A stretch of DNA of 64,000 nt from Nibricoccus aquaticus (lineage in GTDB: Bacteria; Verrucomicrobiota; Verrucomicrobiia; Opitutales; Opitutaceae), in the NCBI RefSeq assembly GCF_002310495.1, contig NZ_CP023344.1, positions 868,001-932,000 on the forward strand, read 5' to 3'. The first letter of the stretch is position 1. The number at the start of each line of letters is the position of its first letter. The translations under genes and the position numbers were made by a program. Shown here piece after piece: positions 38,706-47,784 of the stretch. A model generated the notes under the pieces. That model ran no database searches, was not told where the DNA came from, and worked only from the letters and a program-made list of their open reading frames with translations.

Positions 38706-38881
38706 GGGTTAAGAAGTGGTCTTATGGAAAGGTCCGCGGCCGTTTTGTTGCCGCAAAAGTTTTCCTCGATGCCTCCGCCCCTCCCTCGTGGCAAACACTT
38801 CTTCAGCCCTGCATAACAACACCGCACGTCCTCACTCCCCCCTTGTCAGCCCGCACCCCCGCGCCTTCACTCCGCACTCCC

Positions 38882-40816
38882 ATGAACCAAGACCAGTTTT
38901 GGACCAGTCAGGACGGCCAGATCCTCACCGTGCGGCCGAAAGACGACAACGCCGTCTCCCTCACCCTAGCCTTCTGGCCCCGCCACCCCGCCGAGTTCGA
39001 CTTCCTCAAGTCGCATCTCGCCCATCTCGACTTCACCGAGCGCTCCACCCTCGCTCGCATCGGCATCGAGATGCTCGTCACCGGCAAACCCACCGTCGAC
39101 GGCAACCGCATCCTGCTCGAGGTCGAGGCCTTCATCTACGACCACAGTTTCCCCAACGCCCCTTACTGGAAAAAGCTCCTCCGCTCCGGCACCCCCGTCG
39201 GCCGCCTCTTCTACGCCCCCGAATCCGCCAAGCTCTCCACCGCCGAGATCTGGGACGCCATCAAGGCCAACACCCTCAAGCTCCCCAACACCATCTCCAT
39301 CGACCGCGAGGGCCGCGTCTTCCTCACTCCCCACCAGGTCCGCTACACGCTCAACCCCAAGCTCCAACGCCCGTCCTTTGAACGCCTCGTCTCCGGCGTC
39401 GCCGGCCGCGGCTACCTCGACAAGGTCCAGCTCCGCCACGAGACCGACCTCCTCACCATCCCGCCCCGCTCCGGCATACTCACCAGCTGCTCCCTGTATT
39501 TGAAAGAGCACTTCGTCCTCCTCAATCGCGGCGAAGGCAACTTCGGCATCCACACCAGCGCCGTCCTCCTCGACCCGATCAAGACTTTCGGCACGAACAT
39601 CATGCTGGAAATCTACAACACCGGCGACCAGCCCGTCGTGAACCCCGTCGTCTCCGTCGAGATCTTCCGCGCCCCCGAACCCTCCGATGCCGAGGCCAAA
39701 ACCCTCCAGAAAAAACGTGTCCGTCTCCAGGCCACCGCATCCGAGATCTACAAGTGTCTCGACGAAAACCCGCCGAAGGACGCCCCCGAATCCGCCAAAC
39801 CCAAGGCCCGCATCACGGTTAAAGGCCAGAGTTCCACGATGGAAAACTACTCCATCTTCCTCAACGCCGGCGCCGTGGCCGACGCCGCCGCCCTCAAAGC
39901 CCGCCTCGCCCCGGCCAACCCCGCCGGCGCCTCCTGCGGCTTCCGCACCATGATCCAGGCGCTCGACGCCGCCCCCGAAGACGCCGACACGCTCGTCACC
40001 GATTACTTCCCCAATCTCCTCGAAGAAATCGAACTCCTCACCCGCCTCCCGCAGCTCAAACTCAAGCGCGTCATCTTCCGCAAACCCTCCCGCACCCACG
40101 GCTTCTTCCTCTCCAACAACGCCCACGCCCGCCTCGAGACTTTCGACGCCGTCGGCCTCGATGTTTACTGGCTCAACGAGGCGATGAACGAGCTCTACCT
40201 CCACACCTACAAGAAAGAGCACGGCTTCTTCGTCCGCGACGAACAGGTCCGCAAATTCCGCGAATCCACCATCCTCGCCTTCTACGGCTCCGCCGTCGGT
40301 CTCGACCAGGCCGATACGGATCGCATCTCCGGCCTCATCGAAAAACTCACCGGCTTCATCGGCCGCGATGTCGGCGTGCTCACCGGCGGCGGCGGCGGCG
40401 TCATGCGCCTCGCCACCGACCAGGCACGCGGCAAGGGCGCCATGACCGGCGCCTGCTTCCTCGAACTCGAAGCCCAGCCCCCCGAACTCGGCGTCGACTT
40501 CTTCAACACCTTCCAGGAGACCGGTCGCCACAACCGGCAAAAGTGGTTCGAGATCGCCGATTTTTGCATCTTCAACGTCGGCGGCATGGGCACCCTCGAA
40601 GAAATCGGCATCGAGCTCTGCAACCTCAAACTCGGCATCCGCCCCCGCGTCCCCTACGTTTTCTACAACGCCCGCTTCTGGAACGATCTCAAAAAACAGA
40701 TCCGCGAAATGATCCGCACCAAGCGCGCCCCGTCCTGGATGGCCGACTACATCCTCTTCACCGACGACCCCGACGAAGTCGTCGCCTTCTACCGCAAGAG
40801 CCTGAAGGTCCTCTGA
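38882..40816 (+). CDS. LOG-family domain protein with long unknown N-terminal region
   Basis: A 644-residue protein. The C-terminal 190 residues form a LOG/lysine-decarboxylase-like Rossmann domain, with GVLTGGGGGVMRLATDQARG in place of SGGGxGxM and FNVGGMGTLEEIGIEL in place of PGGxGTxxE. LOG enzymes release the base from nucleoside monophosphates (cytokinin activation in plants, PpnN in E. coli). Residues 1-430 carry no domain I recognise; they contain RSGTPVGRLFYAPESAKL and HFVLLNRGEGNFGIH and no membrane segment. PpnN is shorter (about 450) and built differently. The start MNQDQFWTSQDG was preferred over an extended frame. Confidence 0.75.
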   Translation: MNQDQFWTSQDGQILTVRPKDDNAVSLTLAFWPRHPAEFDFLKSHLAHLDFTERSTLARIGIEMLVTGKPTVDGNRILLEVEAFIYDHSFPNAPYWKKLLRSGTPVGRLFYAPESAKLSTAEIWDAIKANTLKLPNTISIDREGRVFLTPHQVRYTLNPKLQRPSFERLVSGVAGRGYLDKVQLRHETDLLTIPPRSGILTSCSLYLKEHFVLLNRGEGNFGIHTSAVLLDPIKTFGTNIMLEIYNTGDQPVVNPVVSVEIFRAPEPSDAEAKTLQKKRVRLQATASEIYKCLDENPPKDAPESAKPKARITVKGQSSTMENYSIFLNAGAVADAAALKARLAPANPAGASCGFRTMIQALDAAPEDADTLVTDYFPNLLEEIELLTRLPQLKLKRVIFRKPSRTHGFFLSNNAHARLETFDAVGLDVYWLNEAMNELYLHTYKKEHGFFVRDEQVRKFRESTILAFYGSAVGLDQADTDRISGLIEKLTGFIGRDVGVLTGGGGGVMRLATDQARGKGAMTGACFLELEAQPPELGVDFFNTFQETGRHNRQKWFEIADFCIFNVGGMGTLEEIGIELCNLKLGIRPRVPYVFYNARFWNDLKKQIREMIRTKRAPSWMADYILFTDDPDEVVAFYRKSLKVL

Positions 40817-41175
40817 TATCCGGCTCCGTTGCCTTTTGTAGGGACGCACCACTGGTACGCGCCACCGAGCGCCATCGCGCGCGGCTTCGCCTCCCCTCCT
40901 GTAGGCCAGCGTGCTTGCACGCGCTCCGGTTATGGGACTGCGGTGCCTCAGCACACGCCCCTGCATCTCTCACCCAATCCTGTTAATCCTCTTAATCCTG
41001 TCCAAAATTCCGCCTCCCCGTTTCCCCCGCCTCCTCCGCTCCTTCGCCCTTCAGCGCTTTCGTGATCTCCGACTTCGTCCCCCTTCCGGCCCTTCGCGAG
41101 ACCATTTTCTTACGCTCCGAAAACTTCCCCTCACTCCCCGCGCACCCTCCGCCCCCGCCCATCGTCTTCCCCTCC
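40817..41175. repeat. Spacer with hairpin and 9-base periodic repeat
   Basis: A hairpin at 40902-40930 (GTAGGCCAGCGTGC, loop, GCACGCGC) is almost identical to 44933-44958. At 40976-41012 lies an exact 37-base copy of the 9-base tract at 32874-32910. At 41044-41067 a heptad-like tract, CGCCCTTCAGCGCTT followed by TCGTGAT, recurs at 62457-62480. No gene is supported. Confidence 0.8.
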
Positions 41176-42651
41176 ATGCCCCCAAACTCCACTCGCCAAT
41201 CCGGCGTCTCCGTCTGCGCCTCCCGTCTGCTCCTCTCCGCCCGCCTCGCCCTTACCGCTCTTCTCGCCGCCACTACCCTCGCCACCGCCCACGCCTCCAA
41301 CGTCGGCCGCCGCTTCCCCTCCGAGAAAAAGACCTACACGGACAAAGTCACCGGCCTCACCATCACCGCCCTCACCACCGATCCCGAGTCGAGCGAGGCC
41401 AAACCCTACCAGACGCACACCACCTGGACCGCCGACGGCCAGTGGATCATCTTCCGCGCCGACAAAGCCGGCTCGGGCAACCAGGCCTTCCTCGTCCACG
41501 AGAAAAACGGCGACATCATCCAGCTCACCGACGGCCCCACGACCGACACCGGCTCCCTCAACCTCTCGCGAAAAACCAACACCCTCTACTACCTGCGCGG
41601 CGGCCCCCAACGCCGCCCCGCCCCCAACGCCCCGGCCGACGCTCCTCCGCCGACTCCCGCCACCCCGCGCGAACTCGTCGAACTCTCCCTCGATCCTCTC
41701 ATCGCCGATTCCCTCGCAGGCACTCCGAAAAACGCCTCCGCCTACGAACGCGTCGTCGCCGTCCTCCCCGAGAATCTCCGCGACTCCGGCGGCTTCGCCC
41801 TCGATGCCGACGAATCCCGCGCCTACTGGGGCGTCGCCACCGGCCCCGAACGCCCCCGTGCCCCACAACCCACTACACGCACCGCGCCACCCGCCGGCGT
41901 CACCGGCGCCCCCAACACGCAAGGCGGCCGCCTCCTCGACCAGCAAAACACCGACCCCGCCCAATCCCGCGAAGCCTCCCGCAAACGCTTCGAGGAAAAC
42001 GGCCGAGGCCCCGGAGGCATCCGCTCCATCGATCTGAAAACCGGCGAAATTAAAACCGTCATCGACGTCGATTTCCGCATGGGCCACGTGCAGACCAATC
42101 CCTGGGTTCCCGGCGAAATCATCTACTGCCACGAAACCACCGGCGACGGTCCGCAACGTATGTGGACCGTCATGGGCGACGGCTCCAACAACCGCCCGCT
42201 CTACGCCGAAACCCCCGACGAGTGGATCACCCACGAAACCGTCGCCACCAAAGACGAGGTCATGTTCAATATCATGGGCCACCTCCCGTACCTCCGCGAG
42301 CGCCCCACCGGCGTCGCCGTTATCAATCTTCGCACCAACCAGATGAAGATCCTCGGCCAGATGGAAGAAGACACCGGCCGCCGCGGCACCGGCGGCTTCT
42401 GGCACTGCAACGGTTCCTCCGACGGCAAATGGGCCGTCGCCGACAACTTCGGCGGCGACGTCTACCTCATCGACCGCCGCAACGGCGAAATGACCAAGCT
42501 CACGACCGACCACAAGATGCGCCCCGATCACACGCATCCCATTATCAGCCCCGACGACAAACGCGTCCTCATCCAGTCCGGCCATTTCACCGACGGCAAA
42601 ACCCTAGACCTCCTCGTCGTCGACATCCCCGAAAAACTCCTGGCTCGATAA
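41176..42651 (+). CDS. Secreted beta-propeller protein, oligogalacturonate lyase-like
   Basis: A 491-residue protein with a signal peptide (LALTALLAATTLATAHAS) and repeated TolB/PD40-type blades: HTTWTADGQWIIFRADKAG, GGFWHCNGSSDGKWAVADN and DHTHPIISPDDKRVLIQSG. The overall plan and the His-containing blades GHVQTNPWVPGEIIYCHE and DHTHPIISPDD resemble family PL22 oligogalacturonate lyases, where His residues hold the catalytic metal. A disordered insert (about 150-185 and 235-275, Pro/Arg-rich) is unusual. Lyase activity is a family inference; a TolB-like binding role is possible. A terminator follows at 42700. Confidence 0.7.
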   Translation: MPPNSTRQSGVSVCASRLLLSARLALTALLAATTLATAHASNVGRRFPSEKKTYTDKVTGLTITALTTDPESSEAKPYQTHTTWTADGQWIIFRADKAGSGNQAFLVHEKNGDIIQLTDGPTTDTGSLNLSRKTNTLYYLRGGPQRRPAPNAPADAPPPTPATPRELVELSLDPLIADSLAGTPKNASAYERVVAVLPENLRDSGGFALDADESRAYWGVATGPERPRAPQPTTRTAPPAGVTGAPNTQGGRLLDQQNTDPAQSREASRKRFEENGRGPGGIRSIDLKTGEIKTVIDVDFRMGHVQTNPWVPGEIIYCHETTGDGPQRMWTVMGDGSNNRPLYAETPDEWITHETVATKDEVMFNIMGHLPYLRERPTGVAVINLRTNQMKILGQMEEDTGRRGTGGFWHCNGSSDGKWAVADNFGGDVYLIDRRNGEMTKLTTDHKMRPDHTHPIISPDDKRVLIQSGHFTDGKTLDLLVVDIPEKLLAR

Positions 42652-42699
42652 ACAATCGATCCCTCCGCGCTTCCGCGATCCTCCGTTCCGGCTCCTCCA

Positions 42700-42726
42700 G
42701 CCGCGCCTAACTAGGCGCGGCTTTTT
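42700..42726 (+). terminator. Rho-independent terminator after the propeller gene
   Basis: A perfect 9-bp stem, GCCGCGCCT/AGGCGCGGC, with loop AACT and a run of five T directly after. It lies 48 bases after the stop codon. Confidence 0.92.
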
Positions 42727-42757
42727 CGTACACACGCCCCTATACCGCCCGACCGTT

Positions 42758-42865
42758 CCCAATCATCTTAATCCCGTAAATCCTGTCCAAAACTCCGACG
42801 CCTTGCGCTCATCGCCTCCCTTCGCGCTCTCCGCTCTTTCACACTTCACTCTTCAATTTTCTCCC
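42758..42865. repeat. 9-base and 7-base periodic repeats before purD
   Basis: At 42758-42797 is a variant of the AATCCTGTT-type 9-base tract (AATCATCTT, AATCCCGTA, AATCCTGTC). At 42834-42865 units CTCTTTC, ACACTTC, ACTCTTC, AATTTTC run in 7-base register and end 22 bases before the purD start. Confidence 0.75.
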
Positions 42866-42887
42866 GCTCTGCTTCGCCCCCTTCGAC

Positions 42888-44192
42888 ATGTCCCTTTCCC
42901 TTCCTCGCAACGTCCTCGTCGTCGGCTCCGGTGGCCGCGAACACACCCTCGTTAAAACCCTCCTCGCCTCCCCCGCGCAGCCCCGCGTCATCGCCGCCCC
43001 CGGCAACGCCGGCATCGCCCAAGACGTCCCTTGCTTCCCCGTCGCCGCCGACAACATCCCCGGCCTCGTCGCCCTCGCCCAGACCGAGAAAATCGACTTC
43101 GTCGTCGTCGGCCCCGAAGTCCCGCTCTCACTCGGCCTCGCCGATAAACTCCTCGCCGCCGGCATCCCCGTCTACGGCCCCACCGCCGACGGCGCCCGCC
43201 TCGAAGCCTCCAAAATCTTCACGAAGCAGATCCTGCTAAAGTACAACATCCCCACCGCCCCCGCCGCCTTCTTCAGCGAAACCGCCCCCGCCCTCGCCTA
43301 CCTCCGCACCCGCCAGATCCCGATCGTCATCAAAGCCGACGGTCTCGCCGCCGGCAAAGGCGTCGTCGTTGCCATCTCCCTCGCCGAAGCCGAGTCCGCC
43401 GTCCGCGACATGCTCGAAGGCGACCGCTTCGGCGCCTCCGGCCACCAGATCCTCATCGAAGACTGCCTCTTCGGCGAAGAAACCAGCATCCTCGTTGTCG
43501 TTTCCGGCCGCGACTCCGTCATCCTCCCGACCTCGCAGGACCACAAACGCATCGGCGACGGCGACACCGGCCCCAACACGGGCGGCATGGGCACCTACTC
43601 GCCCGCCGAAGTCGTCACGCCCGACCTCCTCGCCCGCATCGAAAACGAAATCGTCCGCCCTTCCGTCAACGCCATCGCCGACGAAGGTATCCAGTATCGT
43701 GGCACGCTCTTCATCGGCATCATGCTCACGCCCTCCGGCCCGAGCGTCATCGAGTACAACGCCCGCTTCGGCGACCCTGAAACCCAGGTCGTCCTCCCCC
43801 GCCTCGCGACCGACGTCCTCGCCCTCCTCTGGGCCGCCGCCAAAGACCAGCTCAACACCATCCAACTCTCCGTCCGTCCTGACTACTCCGTCTGCGTCGT
43901 CATCGCCGCCAAAGGCTACCCCGACGCCTTCCCCAAAGGCGACGCCATCACCCTCCCGCCCGTATCCGCTCTCCCGGCACAGACCTTCGTCTATCACGCC
44001 GGCACCGCCCAAAACGCCTCCGGCGAAACCGTCACCAACGGCGGCCGCGTCCTCGGCGTGACCTCCCTCGGCTCCACTCTCCGCGAAGCCGCCGACCGCG
44101 CCTACGCCGCCTGCGAAAAAATCACCTTCGCCCGCGGCAATCACTACTACCGCCGCGACATCGCCGCCAAACAACTCACCCGCCGCGCATGA
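42888..44192 (+). CDS. purD: Phosphoribosylamine--glycine ligase PurD
   Basis: A 434-residue ATP-grasp enzyme joining glycine to phosphoribosylamine, the second step of purine synthesis. Motifs: NVLVVGSGGREHTLVKTLL at the start, PIVIKADGLAAGKGVVVA for ATP binding, QDHKRIGDGDTGPNTGGMG, and GPSVIEYNARFGDPETQVVL with the metal-binding Glu and Asn. Length matches the family (about 430). The stop overlaps the next gene in an ATGA, so a secreted unknown protein is translationally coupled to it. Other pur genes are absent from the window. Confidence 0.96.
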   Translation: MSLSLPRNVLVVGSGGREHTLVKTLLASPAQPRVIAAPGNAGIAQDVPCFPVAADNIPGLVALAQTEKIDFVVVGPEVPLSLGLADKLLAAGIPVYGPTADGARLEASKIFTKQILLKYNIPTAPAAFFSETAPALAYLRTRQIPIVIKADGLAAGKGVVVAISLAEAESAVRDMLEGDRFGASGHQILIEDCLFGEETSILVVVSGRDSVILPTSQDHKRIGDGDTGPNTGGMGTYSPAEVVTPDLLARIENEIVRPSVNAIADEGIQYRGTLFIGIMLTPSGPSVIEYNARFGDPETQVVLPRLATDVLALLWAAAKDQLNTIQLSVRPDYSVCVVIAAKGYPDAFPKGDAITLPPVSALPAQTFVYHAGTAQNASGETVTNGGRVLGVTSLGSTLREAADRAYAACEKITFARGNHYYRRDIAAKQLTRRA

Positions 44193-44929
44193 CCTCGCGC
44201 CCTCTCCCCCTCCGCCGCGCGCTCGCCTTCACCGCGCTCCTCGCCGCCCTCGTTGCGCTCCCAGCATTCACGACCACCGCGCGCGCCGCCACTCTCGAAC
44301 ACGACCTCCAGCAAGGCCTCCACTACCTCCGCACCGCCGACCTCGCCGTCGATTCCGCCACCGTCGAGAAAACCCTCGCCACCCGCCCCGCCCTCGTCCT
44401 CGACCTCCGCCATACCACGGCCGACGACGACACCTCCGCCACCCTCGGTCGGCTCCTCTCTCGTCCGCCCGCCACCGTCCGCTTCGCCCGCCTCATCCTC
44501 GTCAGCAAAGCCACCGCGCCCTCCCTGCTGAAGCAACTCGCCACCCCGCACCCCGGCGTCGTCATCCTCTCCGCCCAGACCGAAGGCCTCACCCCCGACA
44601 TCTCCGTCGGCACCACGCCCGAAGACGACGCGCTCGCCTACGACGCCTTCGCGAGCGGCGTCTCCCTCGACAAACTCCTCAGCGGCACCACTCCCCAAAA
44701 AGCCCGCTACGACGAAGCCACCCTCGTCCGCGACCACGCCAACGGCACCAACGGCCGCACCCCACCCGCCGACGAACCCGAACTCGAACCCGCCCCCACC
44801 TCCGATCAACCCGCGCCAGCCGACGTCCCCGTCGCCACCGTCGAAAAACCCGCCCCCCAGCCCGTCGACCGCGTCCTCCTCCGCGCCGTCCAACTCCACC
44901 GCACCCTCCTCGCGCTGAAAAAACTCTAA
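44189..44929 (+). CDS. Secreted hypothetical protein coupled to purD
   Basis: A 246-residue protein with a clear signal peptide (ALAFTALLAALVALPAFTTTARAA). The mature part looks like a Rossmann-like alpha/beta region: LATRPALVLDLRHTTADDD, FARLILVSKATAPSLLKQL and GVVILSAQTEGLTPDISVG. A Pro/Glu-rich linker (ADEPELEPAPTSDQPAPAD) and a short helix end the protein. No catalytic motif was recognised. It overlaps purD by four bases, so expression is coupled, although the functional link is unclear. Confidence 0.7.
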   Translation: MTSRPLPLRRALAFTALLAALVALPAFTTTARAATLEHDLQQGLHYLRTADLAVDSATVEKTLATRPALVLDLRHTTADDDTSATLGRLLSRPPATVRFARLILVSKATAPSLLKQLATPHPGVVILSAQTEGLTPDISVGTTPEDDALAYDAFASGVSLDKLLSGTTPQKARYDEATLVRDHANGTNGRTPPADEPELEPAPTSDQPAPADVPVATVEKPAPQPVDRVLLRAVQLHRTLLALKKL

Positions 44930-44930
44930 C

Positions 44931-45043
44931 CCGTAGGCCAGCGTGCTCGCACGCGCCTCCGAAGGTAGAGCGGGTTAGCCTAACCCCGCCGGTTCGACTG
45001 CTGCGCCTTGGCGCAGCTTTCCCCGCGAGCCTCGGCTCGCGCC
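44931..45043. repeat. Cluster of three GC-rich hairpins
   Basis: GCGTGC/GCACGC at 44933-44958 (head GTAGGCCA), GCGGGTTAG/TAACCCCGC at 44959-44996 (head CCGAAGGTAGA) and GCGAGC/GCTCGC at 45021-45043. The first two match copies at 40902 and 32718. No gene lies in 44930-45149. Confidence 0.75.
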
Positions 45044-45149
45044 CCTTCCCCCAACATCCGCTGCCCTCGCCCTCGCCCGCCCTCCGCCCGACATCCAGCT
45101 TTGCCTTTCGAATAAAACCCTATCCATTGCCCCACGACTTACCCGCGCG

Positions 45150-45629
45150 ATGGCCCACATACTCACCGTTTGCACCGCCAACATCTGCCGCAGCCCCATG
45201 GCAGAGGCGCTCCTCCAACACGCGCTCCGCGGCCAGCCCGAACCCCTGAAGTCGATCAAAGTAATCTCCGCGGGCGTCGCCGCCCGCCACGGCGAACGCG
45301 TCTCGGAAAACTCCGTCACCGCCCTCAAAAAAGTCGGCATCAATCTCTCCCGCCACAGCTCGCAACCGCTCACGCGCGAACTCGTCAACGACGCCCTCGC
45401 GATCTTCTGCATGACCGAGTCCCACCGCGCGATGATCGAGCTCAACTTCGAGCCCCCGCCCGAGCACCTCTACCTCTTCCGCGAGTTGATGCCGCCCCCG
45501 GCCGACCCCGAAATCGCCGACCCTTTCGGCGGCCCCTTGAAACTCTACGAAGCCTGCCGCGACGAAATGGTCGAAGCCATCCCCTCGCTCGTAGAATTCC
45601 TAAAAAAACTCACCGCCAAGTCAGCGTGA
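45150..45629 (+). CDS. Low-molecular-weight protein-tyrosine phosphatase
   Basis: A 159-residue phosphatase. The P-loop CTANICRSPMAEAL (C-x5-R-S, Cys near residue 8) lies at the N-terminus, and the general-acid Asp is in IADPFGG near the end. In exopolysaccharide loci such enzymes dephosphorylate Wzc-type kinases, while other members (arsenate reductase, YwlE) act elsewhere. No tyrosine kinase gene is adjacent. In this window it lies upstream of a small membrane protein and glyA. Confidence 0.92.
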   Translation: MAHILTVCTANICRSPMAEALLQHALRGQPEPLKSIKVISAGVAARHGERVSENSVTALKKVGINLSRHSSQPLTRELVNDALAIFCMTESHRAMIELNFEPPPEHLYLFRELMPPPADPEIADPFGGPLKLYEACRDEMVEAIPSLVEFLKKLTAKSA

Positions 45630-45650
45630 GGCAGTAAGCAGCGCTAACAC

Positions 45651-45965
45651 GTGATCGCTGAGTACAATCTATCGTCCGAAGATAGAGTCGCGCTGAAGAA
45701 GAGCCGGATCGCCACGACTAAAGGCGGATTCATTATTCTACTCGGGATCGTGCTGCCACTTATGATTTACGCGGTGCTCCTCAAGATCAGCTATAACCAC
45801 ATCCAAGGTGAAATGGGTACATTCCCGCCAAAACAGATTATATCGGTCCTAGTCTGCGTCGGAATCGCAATAATCTCGTGGGGAACAGTGATCGCAGTTC
45901 AAGGAATGATCGAGGGATCACGTACCATGAAACGCATTGAGGATCGCCAAAAAGCCGGTGGATAA
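45651..45965 (+). CDS. Small two-helix membrane protein, unknown
   Basis: A 104-residue protein from a GTG start, with two membrane helices (FIILLGIVLPLMIYAVLLKI and ISVLVCVGIAIISWGTVIAV) joined by a short polar loop, and a charged cytoplasmic tail. No family recognised. Its GC content is far lower than flanking genes, and third positions are mixed, a sign of different origin or weak expression. It begins 21 bases after the phosphatase gene. Confidence 0.65.
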   Translation: MIAEYNLSSEDRVALKKSRIATTKGGFIILLGIVLPLMIYAVLLKISYNHIQGEMGTFPPKQIISVLVCVGIAIISWGTVIAVQGMIEGSRTMKRIEDRQKAGG

Positions 45966-45971
45966 AAATCC

Positions 45972-46155
45972 TCGTCTGCGATTAGCAGACACCTCCGCCC
46001 AACCGCGCAGGCGATCAGCCGGAGCCGCACTCCCAAGATTTCGCCCATTGGCGAAATCCTTTTAGTGGTTCACTCCTTCCGATTCCGTCTTCCGTCTTCT
46101 TCCTATCTCCGCGTTTCCTCTCTTCCGCGCCTCCGCGATTTCCCTTCCTCATTAC
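45972..46155. repeat. Spacer before glyA with two hairpins and a heptad tract
   Basis: GTCTGC/GCAGAC (45974-45990) and GATTTCGCC/GGCGAAATC with a CATT loop and following CTTTT (46037-46063, terminator-like) are followed by a 7-base-periodic CT-rich tract at 46071-46155 (TTCCGAT, TCCGTCT, TCCGTCT, TCTTCCT). No glycine riboswitch motif was seen. Confidence 0.65.
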
Positions 46156-46246
46156 TCCTACGCCCCGCCAGCTCACCCTGTCCGCCTCCCCCAAAAAAAC
46201 CTTTGCCTCCCCGCCGCGTTGCGTGAGCGTTTGACCCTTTCACGCC

Positions 46247-47512
46247 ATGATCAACGCCACGCCGCTGAAAGCCCTCGATCCCGAAATCTACGCAGCGATC
46301 TCCTCCGAGTTCGCCCGCCAGCAAAGTCACATCGAGCTGATCGCCTCGGAAAACTTCACCTACCCGGCCGTCATGGAGGCCCAGGGCAGCGTGCTCACCA
46401 ACAAGTACGCCGAAGGTTATCCCGGCAAACGCTGGTACGGTGGCTGCGAGTACGTGGACAAGATCGAGACCCTCGCCATCGAGCGCGCCAAAAAACTCTT
46501 CGGTGCCGAACACGCCAACGTCCAGCCCCACTCCGGCTCCCAGGCCAACTTCGCCGTCTACACCGCCGTCCTCCCGCTCGGCGCGAAGATCCTCGGCATG
46601 AACTTGTCGCACGGCGGACACCTCACCCACGGCAATCCCGCCAACTTCTCCGGCAAACAGTATAACTTTGTCCAATACGGCGTCCGCGAAGACACCGGCC
46701 TGATCGACTACGACGAACTCGCCGCCATCGCCGCCCGCGAAAAGCCCGCGATGATCACCGTCGGCGCCTCCGCCTACTCGCGCGTCATCGACTTTGCCCG
46801 CATGGGCGAGATCGCCCGCTCCGTCGGCGCTCTTCTCTTCGCCGACATCGCCCACATCGCCGGCCTCGTCGCCGCAGGCGTCCACCCGTCGCCCGTCCCC
46901 CACGCCGACTTCGTCACCACCACCACCCACAAAACCCTCCGTGGTCCCCGCGGCGGCTTGATCCTCTGCAAAGCCGCCCATGCCAAAGCCATCGACTCCG
47001 CCATGTTCCCCGGCGGCCAGGGCGGCCCGCTCATGCACGTGATCGCGGCCAAAGCCGTCTGCTTCGCCGAGTGCTTGAAGCCCGACTTCAAGATCTACTC
47101 CGAGCAGATCGTGAAAAACTCCCGCGCCCTCGCCGCCGCCATGGTGAAGCGCGGCTACAAGCTCGTTTCGGGCGGCTCCGACAACCACCTCTTCCTCGTC
47201 GATCTCCGTGCCAATCTCCCCGAGCTCACCGCGAAGAAAGCCCAGGAGACCCTCGATCTCGCCAACATCACCTGCAACAAGAACACCGTCCCCTTCGAAA
47301 CGCGTTCCCCGTTCCAAGCCTCCGGTATCCGCCTCGGCACTCCCGCCGTCACGAGCCGCGGCTTCCTCGAAGCCGAGATGGATGAGATCGCCGGCTGCAT
47401 CGACCTCGTCTTGAAGGCCATCGGCACCGACAAGGAAGCCGCCGCCATTGCTGAGTCCAAGCAACGTGTGCTCGCCCTCACCGGCCGCCACCCGTTGCCC
47501 TACAAACTCTGA
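46247..47512 (+). CDS. glyA: Serine hydroxymethyltransferase GlyA
   Basis: A 421-residue PLP enzyme interconverting serine and glycine and loading one-carbon units on tetrahydrofolate. [40 protein letters not shown] and the PLP lysine in [14 protein letters not shown] (K229) are all canonical. Length equals the bacterial family. metF, which acts on the product methylenetetrahydrofolate, lies at 54780. A terminator-like hairpin follows. Confidence 0.97.
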   Translation: MINATPLKALDPEIYAAISSEFARQQSHIELIASENFTYPAVMEAQGSVLTNKYAEGYPGKRWYGGCEYVDKIETLAIERAKKLFGAEHANVQPHSGSQANFAVYTAVLPLGAKILGMNLSHGGHLTHGNPANFSGKQYNFVQYGVREDTGLIDYDELAAIAAREKPAMITVGASAYSRVIDFARMGEIARSVGALLFADIAHIAGLVAAGVHPSPVPHADFVTTTTHKTLRGPRGGLILCKAAHAKAIDSAMFPGGQGGPLMHVIAAKAVCFAECLKPDFKIYSEQIVKNSRALAAAMVKRGYKLVSGGSDNHLFLVDLRANLPELTAKKAQETLDLANITCNKNTVPFETRSPFQASGIRLGTPAVTSRGFLEAEMDEIAGCIDLVLKAIGTDKEAAAIAESKQRVLALTGRHPLPYKL

Positions 47513-47565
47513 TCAACGGATAACCGCCACGCCGCCCACCCTCTGCGGCCTGACCGAAACCACGC

Positions 47566-47606
47566 CGGAAGGCGGCGCGAAATCGCTTCGTGCCGCCTTC
47601 CGCATT
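47566..47606 (+). terminator. Terminator-like hairpin after glyA
   Basis: An 11-bp perfect stem, CGGAAGGCGGC/GCCGCCTTCCG, with a 15-base loop; the T-run after it is weak (CATTTTAG). The rest of 47513-47784 has no gene. Confidence 0.65.
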
Positions 47607-47784
47607 TTAGCGCGGCCCTCACCAACGCGTGATTGCGCCTGACGCTCCGATTCACACCCTGACCCCATCCGTCTGCTTGTTGAACTTCGTTCAATCTGTC
47701 CGATGTAACCACTGACTAGCTACGCCACTTTCCGCCGAACCGCCCGCCCCGCCTCCTGTCCTCCCCGCTTCCCGCATAGTTCCG

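Noticed and set aside
38966-40966. A long minus-strand frame opposite the LOG-domain gene
   Set aside because: The residues are acidic and glycine-rich without any motif; it mirrors third-position GC bias of the true gene.
45966-46246. Glycine riboswitch ahead of glyA
   Set aside because: The leader has two simple hairpins and a CT-rich periodic tract but no recognisable glycine aptamer core.
47679-47693. TTGAAC-TTC-GTTCAA before the second hybrid kinase as a LexA box
   Set aside because: The half-sites are too close for the usual GAAC-N4-GTTC form, and there is no SOS gene downstream.
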